DNA of 64,000 nt from the NCBI RefSeq assembly GCF_005298175.1, contig NZ_SZYH01000002.1, positions 558,001 to 622,000 of the forward strand, written 5' to 3'. Of this stretch, positions 25,785 to 35,300 are shown piece after piece. This DNA comes from Marinobacter panjinensis. GTDB lineage: Bacteria; Pseudomonadota; Gammaproteobacteria; Pseudomonadales; Oleiphilaceae. Under the pieces are notes generated by a model, which worked only from the letters and a program-made list of their open reading frames with translations, had not been told where the DNA came from and made no database searches. The position numbers were made by a program, and so were the translations under genes. Numbering within the stretch: the first letter of the stretch is position 1; each line of letters begins with the position of its first letter.

Positions 25785-26404
25785 GCCAGTTTTTCCAGAT
25801 ACACCCGGTAACGCCGCAAAAACGCCTGATTAACCAGGCCGTGGATATTCTGCGCCGGGGTGGGGTGATCGTGTACCCCACGGACTCGGCCTATGCCATT
25901 GGCTGTCAGTTGGATGACAAGCAGGCGGCGGACCGAATCAAGCGCATCCGCAAGCTGGACGACAAGCACAACTTCACGCTGATGTGCCGTGATCTTTCGG
26001 ATATTGGTGTATTTGCGAAAGTCGACAACACCCACTTCCGTTTGCTCAAGACGTTTACCCCGGGGCCCTATACCTTCATTCTGGACGCCACCAGTGAAGT
26101 GCCACGTCGACTGTTGCACCCCAAGCGCAAAACCATTGGCATGCGGGTGCCAGACAACGCCATCGTCCAGGCGCTGCTGGAAGCGCTTGGTGAGCCCATC
26201 ATGAGCAGCACGTTGATACTGCCGGGCGAAGAGGATCCGATGACCGATCCGGAAGAGATTCGGGATGTCCTCGAGCACGAACTGGATCTGATTATCGATG
26301 GCGGTTTTTGTGGGCTTGAGGCGACCACGGTGGTCAACATGACAGGCCCGGCGCCGGAAGTGACCCGCGTTGGTAAAGGTGACCCTGAGCCTTTCCGGAT
26401 TTAA
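25781..26404 (+). CDS. yciO: YciO (Sua5/YrdC-like) protein
   Basis: The 207-residue product starts MSQFFQIHPVTPQKRLINQA and carries GGVIVYPTDSAYAIGC, KLDDKHNFTLMCRDLS and KRKTIGMRVPDN, a close match to E. coli YciO throughout. The fold is that of Sua5/YrdC, which make threonylcarbamoyl-AMP for tRNA t6A, but YciO itself is not the essential enzyme and its role is less clear. It is translationally coupled to bolA. Confidence 0.93.
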   Translation: MSQFFQIHPVTPQKRLINQAVDILRRGGVIVYPTDSAYAIGCQLDDKQAADRIKRIRKLDDKHNFTLMCRDLSDIGVFAKVDNTHFRLLKTFTPGPYTFILDATSEVPRRLLHPKRKTIGMRVPDNAIVQALLEALGEPIMSSTLILPGEEDPMTDPEEIRDVLEHELDLIIDGGFCGLEATTVVNMTGPAPEVTRVGKGDPEPFRI

Positions 26405-26409
26405 CCGGT

Positions 26410-27063
26410 TCAGGCCCGCGTATTCAGGCTGAGGGCGAAGTCCTTGCGGTCTGGATAGCTGGCCGTCTGGTCGGTATTGATGGTACGGCGCATGCTGTCA
26501 TAGCGGTGCGCCAGATCCTGCAGGCCGTTGAACTGCTGGTTGTCGCTGACCAGGGTGTCCAGCAGTGAGTTGTTCACACCATAGGCCTTGTTCAGCTTCA
26601 GTGCGTTGTCGACAAAGTGCAGGGTCGGCTCGCTGGCGCTGAGGCGACTGAAGGCTTCGCGAAACGGCTTGCTGTTGTTCAGGTCCTGTTCGATCCGGCT
26701 GCGGGTCTGTTCCGGTATCCCGCCGCCCAGGCTGATGTTGCCCCCTTCGTTTTTTGACACTTCCACACTGGTCGCCGGGTTGAGCTTGTACTCGGCAAGT
26801 TTGTGCCGCAGCGTTTCCCGCATGTAGGCAAGATCCTGCCCGACGGTCTGCTTGTATTCCGCCATCGACAGTTTGGTGGCCTTGGGGCGGGCTGTATCGA
26901 AACCCGCCCGCTCAGACATGGTGAAACGATCATCAGTGGCAGACGCCGGAGCCTCAGACGCCGCAGGCTTTGCCGCAGCATTGCCCGGTGCTGACGGCGG
27001 ACGCTTTTCCATGGCTTGCTGGAAATGGGTACTGGCTTTGATCAGCGATGTAAGCAGCGACAT
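26410..27063 (-). CDS. Hypothetical protein, 217 residues
   Basis: I do not recognise this protein. The N-terminal 50 residues are Ala/Pro-rich and probably disordered (EKRPPSAPGNAAAKPAASEA). The rest is predicted helical and includes MAEYKQTVGQDLAYMRETLRHKLAEY, a Gly-rich turn (GGNISLGGGIPEQ), and LNTRA at the end. No signal peptide or membrane segment is seen. GGAGG lies 11 bases before ATG 27063. It converges with yciO with a five-base gap. Confidence 0.55.
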   Translation of the reverse strand: MSLLTSLIKASTHFQQAMEKRPPSAPGNAAAKPAASEAPASATDDRFTMSERAGFDTARPKATKLSMAEYKQTVGQDLAYMRETLRHKLAEYKLNPATSVEVSKNEGGNISLGGGIPEQTRSRIEQDLNNSKPFREAFSRLSASEPTLHFVDNALKLNKAYGVNNSLLDTLVSDNQQFNGLQDLAHRYDSMRRTINTDQTASYPDRKDFALSLNTRA

Positions 27064-27139
27064 GGCACTTTTGCCCTCCCATGGTCACTGAGGAAATTTT
27101 GACGGTTCTCTGTGCTTAAGCACAAAGTGGGCCAGCAGC

Positions 27140-27165
27140 AAAAAGGGCACCCGGTGGGTGCCCTT
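27140..27165 (-). terminator. Rho-independent terminator
   Basis: AAGGGCACCC (27143-27152) pairs with GGGTGCCCTT (27156-27165) across a three-base loop; on the - strand it ends in five T residues (27144-27140). It serves the reading frame ending at 27191. Confidence 0.88.
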
Positions 27166-27190
27166 GCTCTGAGGAAGTGGAGTAGCCGGC

Positions 27191-27579
27191 TCAGCGGCCG
27201 TTCCATACGTCATCACCGGATTCGATCAGGTCACCGTTGGTTTCAAAGCAGGCGTCGACAGCCGCGGTGGGGCGGGCATCGGTGAACCAGATGACCTGAT
27301 TGCCGGCATCGCCCATCCGGTTGATGATGCGCTGAGGGGCCAAGAAGGACTGGTGGCTGTTGTGCATGTCCAACACTTCCTCCAGGTAATGCCGCCAGTC
27401 GATGACCGGCGTGTCATCGCCTTCCGGGCTGAGGTTCATGTTCCGTGAACTCCAGGGGTCGAAGGCTGTTTCCAGCCGCCAATTTCAGCGTTCAGCTTGA
27501 GGAGCTCGGCCTTGGTAAGGAGCCTGTCTTTCAATGCCTTGAGACCATACTGCACGCCAACGGTGTTAACGCGATGATC
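27191..27579 (-). pseudogene. Frameshifted C-terminal remnant of a DUF6351/tannase-like esterase
   Basis: Two frames on - together read as one protein. From 27579 the first frame gives VGVQYGLKALKDRLLTKAEL, LNAEIGGWK, then stops at 27436. The second frame, shifted by one base, gives AFDPWSSRNMNLSPEGDD, VIDWRHYLEEVLDMHNSHQSF, NQVIWFTDARP and ends in ESGDDVWNGR. This order recalls the C-terminal part of DUF6351 exported esterases, from memory. The large N-terminal part is gone. An 82-codon open frame (27191-27439) starting MNLSPEG might be taken for a small gene, but I read it as part of this remnant. Confidence 0.6.
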
Positions 27580-28138
27580 TGGTCACTACGAACGCACCAC
27601 GCAGATCACCTTCGGAAAATCCGGTCGCTTTGTCTTCAGGGTACAACTCTGCCAGTTTGTCCTTCACCTCCGGAGCGATCGATTTGCCGTGACAGCCGAG
27701 GCAAAGTTCCTGTGTAGGGATCGCGCTCATGTATCGGAAAGCAGGGTCGCCGGCGGCTTCGGATACCTGCCAGACCTCGACCGGCTTGCCGTTTTTGACG
27801 GGCTGTTTCTCCATCGCATGAAGTTGCATTTCCTGCCAGTCCGTTGGCGCGTTATCCGGATTCCGGACTTTCAGGCTGGTCCGGCTGATGGTCCATTCTT
27901 CGTTACTGTTATCGGCGGCAATTTCCGGGGCAATGGTATTGCACACGCCGATCCCGTTGGTGAGACCACCTTCCTTGATGGCAGCCTGCAGCGCCTCTTT
28001 CAGGGAGCCACTGAAGGCTTTTACCATCGAGCGTGCCTGGTTAACCATCTCGTCCGTGGGTTCTGCCGGCGGCTGGGCCATGGCGGGCATGGAAAGAATC
28101 GAAAACAGAACAGCGGTTGTGATCATCGGTTTGGCCAC
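27566..28138 (-). CDS. Exported DUF3365 (Tll0287-like) haem protein
   Basis: A signal peptide (AKPMITTAVLFSILSMPAMA) leads to a mature protein of about 170 residues with one c-type haem site, CLGCH (Cys146, Cys149, His150). DUF3365 domains are periplasmic and often sense redox or gas ligands. GVCNTIAPEIA and WTISRTSLKVRNPDNAPT are typical family segments. I choose GTG 28138: GGGAGG lies six bases upstream, while ATG 28126 would have poor spacing. Its stop abuts the esterase remnant, suggesting that the remnant was once the next gene or that decay removed the spacer. Confidence 0.85.
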   Translation of the reverse strand: MAKPMITTAVLFSILSMPAMAQPPAEPTDEMVNQARSMVKAFSGSLKEALQAAIKEGGLTNGIGVCNTIAPEIAADNSNEEWTISRTSLKVRNPDNAPTDWQEMQLHAMEKQPVKNGKPVEVWQVSEAAGDPAFRYMSAIPTQELCLGCHGKSIAPEVKDKLAELYPEDKATGFSEGDLRGAFVVTRSSR

Positions 28139-28418
28139 TGTGTACCTCCCTGGTGAATTTGCGGGTTTGGAATAAGTATATAGCATTATGAAAGCACGTA
28201 GATTGAGCCAGGGCAGGAGTGCGACGATTTGACGCTGTGAGTGCGGAGAGTTGACCGGAGTCTCTCTCACAACGGGAAAAGCCCTTGTATAGCTTTGAAA
28301 ACGAGAGCATCGACGATGTCCTGGCGAAGAAAGTTGTCAGCGCTGCCCGTCATTATCACTAACCCATAGCTCGGGAAAGATTCCATGGCCAGAGCAGCCG
28401 GTTCTGGCTATGAGAGTC
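28139..28418. other. Intergenic stretch without a supported gene
   Basis: About 280 bases between the haem protein gene and the LigD polymerase gene. A 25-codon + strand frame ending at TAA 28362 (SFENESIDDVLAKKVVSAA) is seen but is too short to support. No clear promoter pair or terminator was found. Confidence 0.5.
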
Positions 28419-29339
28419 CTAAAGATCCTCGTTCTCTAACCCCGAAACCCCTTCCTCGAACGTCTTGATGCTGACAGCCTTCCTGTGCATGTCTTGCCAG
28501 GGATCATCGCGATGCCCCATCCTCCTGAAGATATTGGCCAGAGTGAAGCGCTGGGGCCCCAGCTCCTGGTTTTCCAGTTCGTCCCACTCCAGGGGCGTGG
28601 CTATGGGGGCATGAGGCTTGGCCCGGACTGAGTAGGGGGCCACAGCGGTTTGTCCGAAGGCATTTCGCATGATGTCCAGGTAGAGCCTGCCCCGGCGCTT
28701 CTGTTTGCGCTGTTCGGTGGTCAGTTGTTCCGGGTAGGCGTCGGCCAGTGCTTGCGCGAGCGCCCGGGCCAGCGACCGCACCTGCTCGAAGTCTGCCTCC
28801 GGCCTTAATGGAGCCACTACATGCAGCCCCCGGGAACCCGTTGTTTTAACAAAGGGGGTCAGGCCGCACTGGCGCATGCCATTTGCCACCAGATGAGCAG
28901 CCTGGCGCACCGGCTCAAAGTCGCTCCCGGGCGGGTCAAGATCAAAGATTACCTGATCCGGTGTTTTCAGGTGGTCTGTCCTGCTCAGCCAACTGTGAAA
29001 GCTGACCGTACCCTGGTTTACCAGATAGACCAGACTGGCCTGGTGGTTTGCCAGCATGTGCTCGACGTGGCCGGTGCTGCCCCCATGATCCACGTCCAAC
29101 GCGTCCAGCCAGTCCGGAAAGTAGTCTCCCCGTGACTGCTGGAAAAAGCCTTCTTTGCCAATGCCGTCAGGGAATCGGTTCAGTGTAAGCGGGCGTTGCT
29201 GGATATGGGGCAGCATGATGTCGGCGATGCGCTCATGGTATTCCAGGAGCTCGCCCTTTGTAATCCGGGCATCAGGGAAGAAAACCTTGTCAGTATGGGA
29301 AAGCTCAACCTGGTAGCCACCGTAGTCCTGCTCAGTCAT
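28419..29339 (-). CDS. ligD: LigD polymerase/primase domain, stand-alone
   Basis: This is the archaeo-eukaryotic-primase-like polymerase domain of LigD, which adds nucleotides at double-strand break ends in bacterial end joining. Segments seen include LSHTDKVFFPDARITKGELLEYH, PLTLNRFPDGIGKEGFFQ, the metal motif FDLDPPG, and TTGSRGLHVVAPL. Length 306 is a complete domain. There is no ligase domain fused or nearby, and no Ku gene in the window. Its ATG overlaps the phosphoesterase gene stop (ATGA). Confidence 0.92.
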   Translation of the reverse strand: MTEQDYGGYQVELSHTDKVFFPDARITKGELLEYHERIADIMLPHIQQRPLTLNRFPDGIGKEGFFQQSRGDYFPDWLDALDVDHGGSTGHVEHMLANHQASLVYLVNQGTVSFHSWLSRTDHLKTPDQVIFDLDPPGSDFEPVRQAAHLVANGMRQCGLTPFVKTTGSRGLHVVAPLRPEADFEQVRSLARALAQALADAYPEQLTTEQRKQKRRGRLYLDIMRNAFGQTAVAPYSVRAKPHAPIATPLEWDELENQELGPQRFTLANIFRRMGHRDDPWQDMHRKAVSIKTFEEGVSGLENEDL

Positions 29340-29848
29340 TCGCTGTCTTCCTCCCTGATGGTCTTCAGGTTTCTGCCGGTCTTTACCGAGTCAGTTTCGG
29401 TTGATACCGGATTGCGCCTTGCGTCTGCGGCCTCGTCCTTCATCTTGATCAGCAACCACTGCGGCTTTTTCCCGCCCCGGAAGCGTTTCAGGGCGTAGCC
29501 CCCCTGAAGTTTCTCACCTTCGAGCCAGACCTCGATCATGCCGTCCCGGTGGCAGGTGGCCATACCGTCGTCGCGGAGATTCTCGTAGTGGCCTGCGTCC
29601 CATACCATGACGGTGCCGGCACCGTATTCTCCTTCCGGGATCACCCCTTCAAAGTCAGCATAGTCCAGCCGATGGTCTTCCACTTCCACAGCAAGACGTT
29701 TTTCCGAGGGGTCGGTGGACGGGCCTTTGGGAACAGCCCAGGACTTTAGGACACCGTCCACTTCCAGGCGGAAATCGTAATGCAGCTGACTGGCGTCGTG
29801 TTTCTGGATGACAAAGGAACGTTTGCTACCGTGGCCCTGCTTGCTCAT
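29336..29848 (-). CDS. LigD 3'-phosphoesterase domain, stand-alone
   Basis: The phosphoesterase domain of LigD removes 3'-phosphate and ribonucleotides from broken DNA ends. The active-site run KHDASQLHYDFRLE contains His17, His23 and Asp25, and EGEYGAGTV, VEDHRLDYADFEG and the C-terminal PQWLLIKMKDE are typical. The 170-residue length is one domain plus a charged tail. GGGAGG precedes ATG 29848. With the following polymerase gene it forms a split LigD lacking ligase. Confidence 0.9.
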   Translation of the reverse strand: MSKQGHGSKRSFVIQKHDASQLHYDFRLEVDGVLKSWAVPKGPSTDPSEKRLAVEVEDHRLDYADFEGVIPEGEYGAGTVMVWDAGHYENLRDDGMATCHRDGMIEVWLEGEKLQGGYALKRFRGGKKPQWLLIKMKDEAADARRNPVSTETDSVKTGRNLKTIREEDSE

Positions 29849-29879
29849 GGCTGCCTCCCTTTTCTGATTTCCGGTGGCC

Positions 29880-30755
29880 TCAGCTCATCTCTTCAAGACA
29901 GGTCTCAAGATAGGTCAGGCCTGCTTGATGCCCTTCCTGATAGCCCTGTTCCAGAAGCTCCGGATTCCGTGTTAATCGGCCCACTGCAAACTCGGTGGGC
30001 GGAACAATCAAACGGATAGTGCAATCCCCGGGTGGGTTTTCGATAAATGAAAGCGTGGCATTGTACCGCTCGGCACGGCGAAGCGACGCCTCAGCGAGCG
30101 CCGGATAGTCCCGGAACAGGCGCTTTGGCACAAATGCGAACTTTGTGGGTTTTTTACGGTATCCGGCAGGGCGTGACAGAACTACGGTAATGTCACGGGC
30201 GCCGTCGTCATAGGCCCTGATGACCGGTATGGCATCGGCCACTCCGCCATCCGTCATGGGTTCGCCGTTGATTTCCGGATAATCCCGGTAGGCGATGGGT
30301 ATGGCGCAGGACGCGGTGAACACGTCGTGCATGTTGTGCTCATCAATCCGGAAATAATGCGCTTTCCCGGTACGGGCGGAGGTCGTCGTAACCCATAATT
30401 CGGTTGTCCCCGACAGGTAGTTCTCCAGATTCAACGGCACATCGGCAAACGACTGACTCCAGAGCCAACGGACATCACACAGGTGCCCGCCCCGGGCAAA
30501 CCGCTTCCAGTCAATGAAATCCGGTTGGCAGGCATGGCCGGTGATGATTTTGCGATTGCGCCCGTGGTCTCCAGCCAGGTAGCCAATCAGATTGGTGGAG
30601 CCGGCTGAAACGCCATAGGCTCGCCAGAAGGGCTGGTAGTCGTGCTCAAGGAAGGCGTCGAGAACACCCGCAGCGAATATGCCGCGCATGGCGCCGCCCT
30701 CGACCACAAGGGCTTTTGAATTGGCAGAGCGGACGCTCGTCCGGGGTTGAGTCAT
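29880..30755 (-). CDS. Patatin-like phospholipase (YjjU-type)
   Basis: The patatin fold uses a Ser-Asp dyad: Ser50 lies in GVSAGS and Asp169 in MTDGGVADAIP. The oxyanion glycine run (EGGAMRGIFAAG) is near the N-terminus. Family members hydrolyse lipid acyl esters. The 291 residues have no signal peptide. AHYFRIDEHNMHDVFTASCAIPI is typical of the YjjU group. It lies 19 bases after the membrane-anchor gene, possibly cotranscribed. Confidence 0.87.
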   Translation of the reverse strand: MTQPRTSVRSANSKALVVEGGAMRGIFAAGVLDAFLEHDYQPFWRAYGVSAGSTNLIGYLAGDHGRNRKIITGHACQPDFIDWKRFARGGHLCDVRWLWSQSFADVPLNLENYLSGTTELWVTTTSARTGKAHYFRIDEHNMHDVFTASCAIPIAYRDYPEINGEPMTDGGVADAIPVIRAYDDGARDITVVLSRPAGYRKKPTKFAFVPKRLFRDYPALAEASLRRAERYNATLSFIENPPGDCTIRLIVPPTEFAVGRLTRNPELLEQGYQEGHQAGLTYLETCLEEMS

Positions 30756-30774
30756 GGTCTGCGCAGCGCTCCGA

Positions 30775-31440
30775 CTAAAGCAGTTTCTTCAACTGACCGT
30801 AATCACCACCGGTACGAAGCACCAGCGTGATGTCCTTATCGTTCCGGTTGCGGAAGAACCAGCCGTGGTTGCCGGTAAATGCCGCTTCCAGCTCGCCTTC
30901 GTCTTCCGGGACGCCACGGCCCTTCTCATAGGAGATGGACTGGCCGCTGCCGTCACCATGGGTATCGTAGTTGATGGGACCGCCTTCGGAAACCCATGAG
31001 AAGCGGGCAGTGGCGCCTTCCTCCATGGTGAGTTTGAACTCCGTGCCTTCGCCGGGGGTGAGAACAACACGCACCTCATCGTCCCATTCGGGTTCGGCCG
31101 CAGGTGTCGGGGCGGGCTCTTCGGCTTCCGCCTCAGCAGTCACGATGGCCTCTGAGACCGGCTCGGCCGGTTTGGAAGCGGGCTCTTCGCCGGAGGATTG
31201 CACCGGCGCCATTTGCGCGGCCTCATCGGCGGCGGCTTCTTCGGCAAGCTGTTCCTTGATTTCACCCATCTCCGTCAGACCGAGCAGGCGGCCGGTGCCT
31301 GTCGGGTCCAGGGCATACTCGGCGGGCATCACCACGGTGACCAGCAGTACCAGCGCTACAATGGCTGCGATGATGGTCGAGCGAACCAGTTTCGCCGCGC
31401 TGGGTAATTCGTTACGTGACGGCACATCGGTGTTGTACAT
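30775..31440 (-). CDS. Transmembrane anchor protein paired with HupE-like gene
   Basis: A 221-residue protein with one membrane segment (about 21-40, IIAAIVALVLLVTVVMP), an acidic Ala/Glu/Pro linker (about 65-120), and a conserved C-terminal globular domain (SWVSEGGPINYDTHGD, FTGNHGWFFRNRNDKDITL). Most of it should face the periplasm. It is 15 bases from the HupE/UreJ-like gene and probably forms a unit with it. GGAGA precedes ATG 31440. I know similar proteins only as hypothetical membrane anchors. Confidence 0.7.
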   Translation of the reverse strand: MYNTDVPSRNELPSAAKLVRSTIIAAIVALVLLVTVVMPAEYALDPTGTGRLLGLTEMGEIKEQLAEEAAADEAAQMAPVQSSGEEPASKPAEPVSEAIVTAEAEAEEPAPTPAAEPEWDDEVRVVLTPGEGTEFKLTMEEGATARFSWVSEGGPINYDTHGDGSGQSISYEKGRGVPEDEGELEAAFTGNHGWFFRNRNDKDITLVLRTGGDYGQLKKLL

Positions 31441-31455
31441 AAAAGGTCTCCAGAA

Positions 31456-32190
31456 TCAGGCAATAAAGTAGCCGGTGAGCTGATAACCGATGAGCAGGAA
31501 GCCTGCGCTCATCATGGCCACGTTGGCCGTGTAGGCATGGCGGAAAAAGCCATCGGTTTTACGCCAGAAACTCATGACAATCAGGATCATGGCCAGGGCA
31601 ATGAGCTGGCCTATCTCCACACCCACGTTGAACGCGAGCAGGTTCGGAAGCAGCCCATCCGGGGAGATGTCGTACTCAATGATCTTGGTGGACAGACCAA
31701 AGCCATGGAAAAAACCAAAGATCAGTGTGGCGGCTTTGGTATTGGGCTGAAAGCCGAACCAGCGCTGGTATGCGCCCAGGTTATCCAGGGCCTTGTACAC
31801 CACCGAGAGACCGATGATGGCGTCAATGAGATAGCTGTTGATGCCGACATTGAAATACACCCCCAGCAGCATGGTGGCGGAATGCCCCAGCGCAAACAGG
31901 CTCACGTAGATTGCGATGTGCTGCATCCGGTAGAGGAAGAAGATGACCCCGAGAAGGAACAGAAGGTGGTCATAGCCGGTGACCATGTGTTTGGCCCCCA
32001 GATACATGAAGGCAATAAGATTTACGCCGGTGATTTCCTGGATGTATCCCTTGTCACCTTGAGCTACGGCATGGGCCAGTACATCGGCGCTTATCCCCAG
32101 CAACCCGAGCGTGAGGAAAATCCAGACGAGAAGGTATCCACGGGCGGCTGTGGGGGTACGCCATTGCCTGTCAAACCGGGGTGACAGCAT
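31456..32190 (-). CDS. HupE/UreJ-family membrane protein
   Basis: A polytopic protein of 244 residues with about seven hydrophobic segments and the family motifs GYDHLLFLLGVIFFL and FGFFHGFGLS, where His and Asp are expected to bind metal. HupE/UreJ members take up nickel or another transition metal for hydrogenase or urease, but no such enzyme is seen in the window, so the cargo is unknown. AGGAGT precedes ATG 32190. It is the first gene of a possible three-gene set with the anchor and the patatin. Confidence 0.85.
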   Translation of the reverse strand: MLSPRFDRQWRTPTAARGYLLVWIFLTLGLLGISADVLAHAVAQGDKGYIQEITGVNLIAFMYLGAKHMVTGYDHLLFLLGVIFFLYRMQHIAIYVSLFALGHSATMLLGVYFNVGINSYLIDAIIGLSVVYKALDNLGAYQRWFGFQPNTKAATLIFGFFHGFGLSTKIIEYDISPDGLLPNLLAFNVGVEIGQLIALAMILIVMSFWRKTDGFFRHAYTANVAMMSAGFLLIGYQLTGYFIA

Positions 32191-32338
32191 AACGACTCCT
32201 GTAGTTTTCTTTGGAAAAGTGGCAGCGCAACGAGATCACGTGGTCGCAGACGTGGTGGACCGGGATCCAGAATGGTAAATGATCACAGGCGGCAATGACA
32301 TTGCGATATCGTTAAGCACCAGAGGCGCGGCTTTGGGA

Positions 32339-35300
32339 TTATGCTGAGCCAATCCTTCGAGTCCGGTACCAGGACGCGAAATCCTCCCCGGACATGGGCC
32401 GACAGAAAAAGAAGCCCTGTGCCTGCCGGCAACCGCGTGAACGCAGATAGTCTAGGGCTTCGGCCGTTTCTATACCTTCGGCGACAACTTCCAGTTCCAG
32501 AGTGTTCCCAAGAGCCAGCATTGAATCTGTAACGGCCCGGCTGCTTGTGTCCTGTTCAAGCTGGAAGATAAACGACTTATCGATTTTGATTTTATCCAAC
32601 GGCAGGCGTGTCAAGTGTGCCAAGCTGGAATGTCCGGTCCCAAAATCATCCAGCAAGATGGCAATGCCCAAGGCCCTCAGCCGCGTCAGGACAGAGATTG
32701 CCTCGTCAAGGTCGTACATTACCGCGGTTTCTGTGAGTTCTAACTGCAACATGGCCGGGTGGATGGCATGCTCTTGGAGGAGTTGTTCGAAGTGACCAAT
32801 AAAGTCCCGATCACGGAATTCTACAGCCGACACGTTCACTGAAATTGGAATGGCTGCCAGCCCATTGGCAGCCCATGCATGGGATTGGCGGATTGCCTCC
32901 TGAAGTACCCAGCGCCCTATGGGATTGATAATACCCGTGGCCTCCGCAATAGGAACGAATAGCTCTGGGCCTATCTCCTCATTACCTAGCCGGAGCAGGG
33001 CCTCGACACTAACCACCTCATAGGTATGAATGTCGATTACGGGTTGGTAGAACAGGTGGAAAGCATGATTATGGAGCGCCATTTTCAGCTCCTGTTCAAT
33101 GCTGTTCTGTCGATTGATTCCGGCGGTAAAGGCTGAAGAATAGAACCGAAAATCGTTACTGCCGCCCTGTTTAGCCTGATACATTGCAGCATCGGCATGG
33201 CTCACCAGCGTATCAATGTCTTCGCCATCCCGGGGAAAAATGCTGATTCCAATGGAGGTTGAAACTGACAGCGCCAACTCTTCCACCTGATAAGGTTCGT
33301 TGATTTTTCTGATGATATGAAGGGCCAAATCTCCGGCGTCGGCAGGCACGTTGATATCCTGTAACAGAACCACGAACTCGTCGCCGCCCATTCGAACCAC
33401 CAGGTCTTCGGCGCGTAGGCTGCGGGTAAGCCTGCTGGATATTTCCTTGAGCACCTTATCGCCTATGTCGTGTCCGTGAGTGTCATTAATAGGCTTGAAA
33501 CGGTCCAGATCAAGAAACAGTACCGCAGCGCACTGCGAGGTTCGCAGATTGTGGGGCAACATATGGGCGGCATATTCGAACAACATGGCCCGGTTCGGCA
33601 GACCCGTTAACGGGTCGTGCAATGACGCGTGCCGTATTTCTTCGTCGGCCCGTTTGCGCTCGGTTATATCCCTGAAAAAAACCGCAAGCCCGCCGGCAAG
33701 AGCCGGGTAAGCTCTTATTTCCAGCCATCTCTGGTTACCGTCGGGGGTTGCAAGTAATAATTCCATTGTGGCCGGCCTTCCGGTCTCTCTGACCCGGGTA
33801 TACAACGCTTCAACCTCTGTGCCTTGCTGCTCCGGCCAAACGTCCCAATGGTTTCTACCGATAACCTCAGCAGCGGGTTGTTGGCTGATGCGTTCCGCCT
33901 CGGCATTGAAATGGGTCATCGTCCAGTCGGCGGACATTGCGGCAAAGCCTTCGGTCATGCTGTTCAGAATGTATCGGCTGTGGTCCCGTTCCCGGCGAAG
34001 CTCCGCCTGCGCACGGGCAGATTCAACAGCAGCCCAGGTCCGGTCTACCACGTCTTCAGCCAGGGCAATTTCCTTTGTGGTCCAGTGATGGACTACCGAG
34101 TCATGAACCCCCAGCAGTACCCGCAAGGAGCCGGCTTTCATGACGGGTACCGCCAGAACCGACTTTATACCCCGCTCCAGGTAGGCGTTGGCATAGTCGG
34201 CCGAGCGTTCGTCAGCGAGGACATCGCCGAGAACAAACACCTCTCCCGCGCGAATTTGAGCTGCGACCACCGGGCCGAATTCTTCCAGCGGCAACTCGTC
34301 CCCAACCATTGAGGCTGCGCCTTTTCTTGTCCATCCGGGCCTCACCGTTACGGTTTCGCCGGACTTTGAAACATCCCCGTAGAATACCCGGGTGACACCC
34401 AGAAACTGGCCTAATAATGCCGTGGCGGCAGCAGTAATCTCATCGGGATCAACGAGCGAACGAAGGCTGTCTGTTAATTTCAAACGAAAACTATTCCGCC
34501 GCTCGCTTGCTTTCTGGTGGTTCAGAGTATCAGCCAATGCACGGTTGACCCGTTTCAGCTCCTCCTGGGTCAGAACCTGATCGGTGACATCTGTGCCCTC
34601 TGCGAAAATGCCGCTGACTTTACCGTCCGGCCCCCAGACGGGTTGATATACAAAGTTAATGATGTGCTCATTAACCGGACCCCCGGGCGTCACCTGTACA
34701 TCGTACTTTACGTTGTTTGCTCTATAAGAAGTGCCGGTAGCGTATACCTGATCCAGAATATCCACGAAACCCTGTTCAACCACATCCGGCAGTGCTTCTC
34801 TGATGGTTTTCCCCAACACTGGTCGATGGCCGATTAACTGCGCATGGCTGGGATTGGCGATCTCGTATCGATGGTCCGGGCCACTCAGAAAAACCATGAA
34901 AGCGGAGGCACGGTTGAACATCTGGCTCAGATAATCGGAATTGGTATCGAGCGCAGGCTGGGCGCATATCTGGTCCGTCGCTTCAGTGCAGACAGAAAGA
35001 ACACCACCAATACCCCGGGGAGCATTGTCGTCCTCAAGTGGAATGAAACTGCAGGTCCAGTAACCGTCTTTTTGCTGGCCGTAGCGGGTAGAGGGGAGGT
35101 TATGGTTTAGCTGTTCGACCGGGCCTTTGCCCTTCATGACCTGTTCAACGCCTTTGCCAATGATGGGCCAGGCGCTTTTCCATATCTCTCTTGCTGGCCG
35201 ACCCAGAGAGTAGGGGGGGTGTTCGGGCCCCAGCGCCTGCCGGAAAGCGTCGTTATAGAGGCACGCCGCGTCCTGACCCCAGAAGATCATTATCGGTTGT

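Noticed and set aside
28261..28362. Short + strand frame ending SAARHYH
   Set aside because: Too short, no start with a ribosome binding site, and no recognised family.
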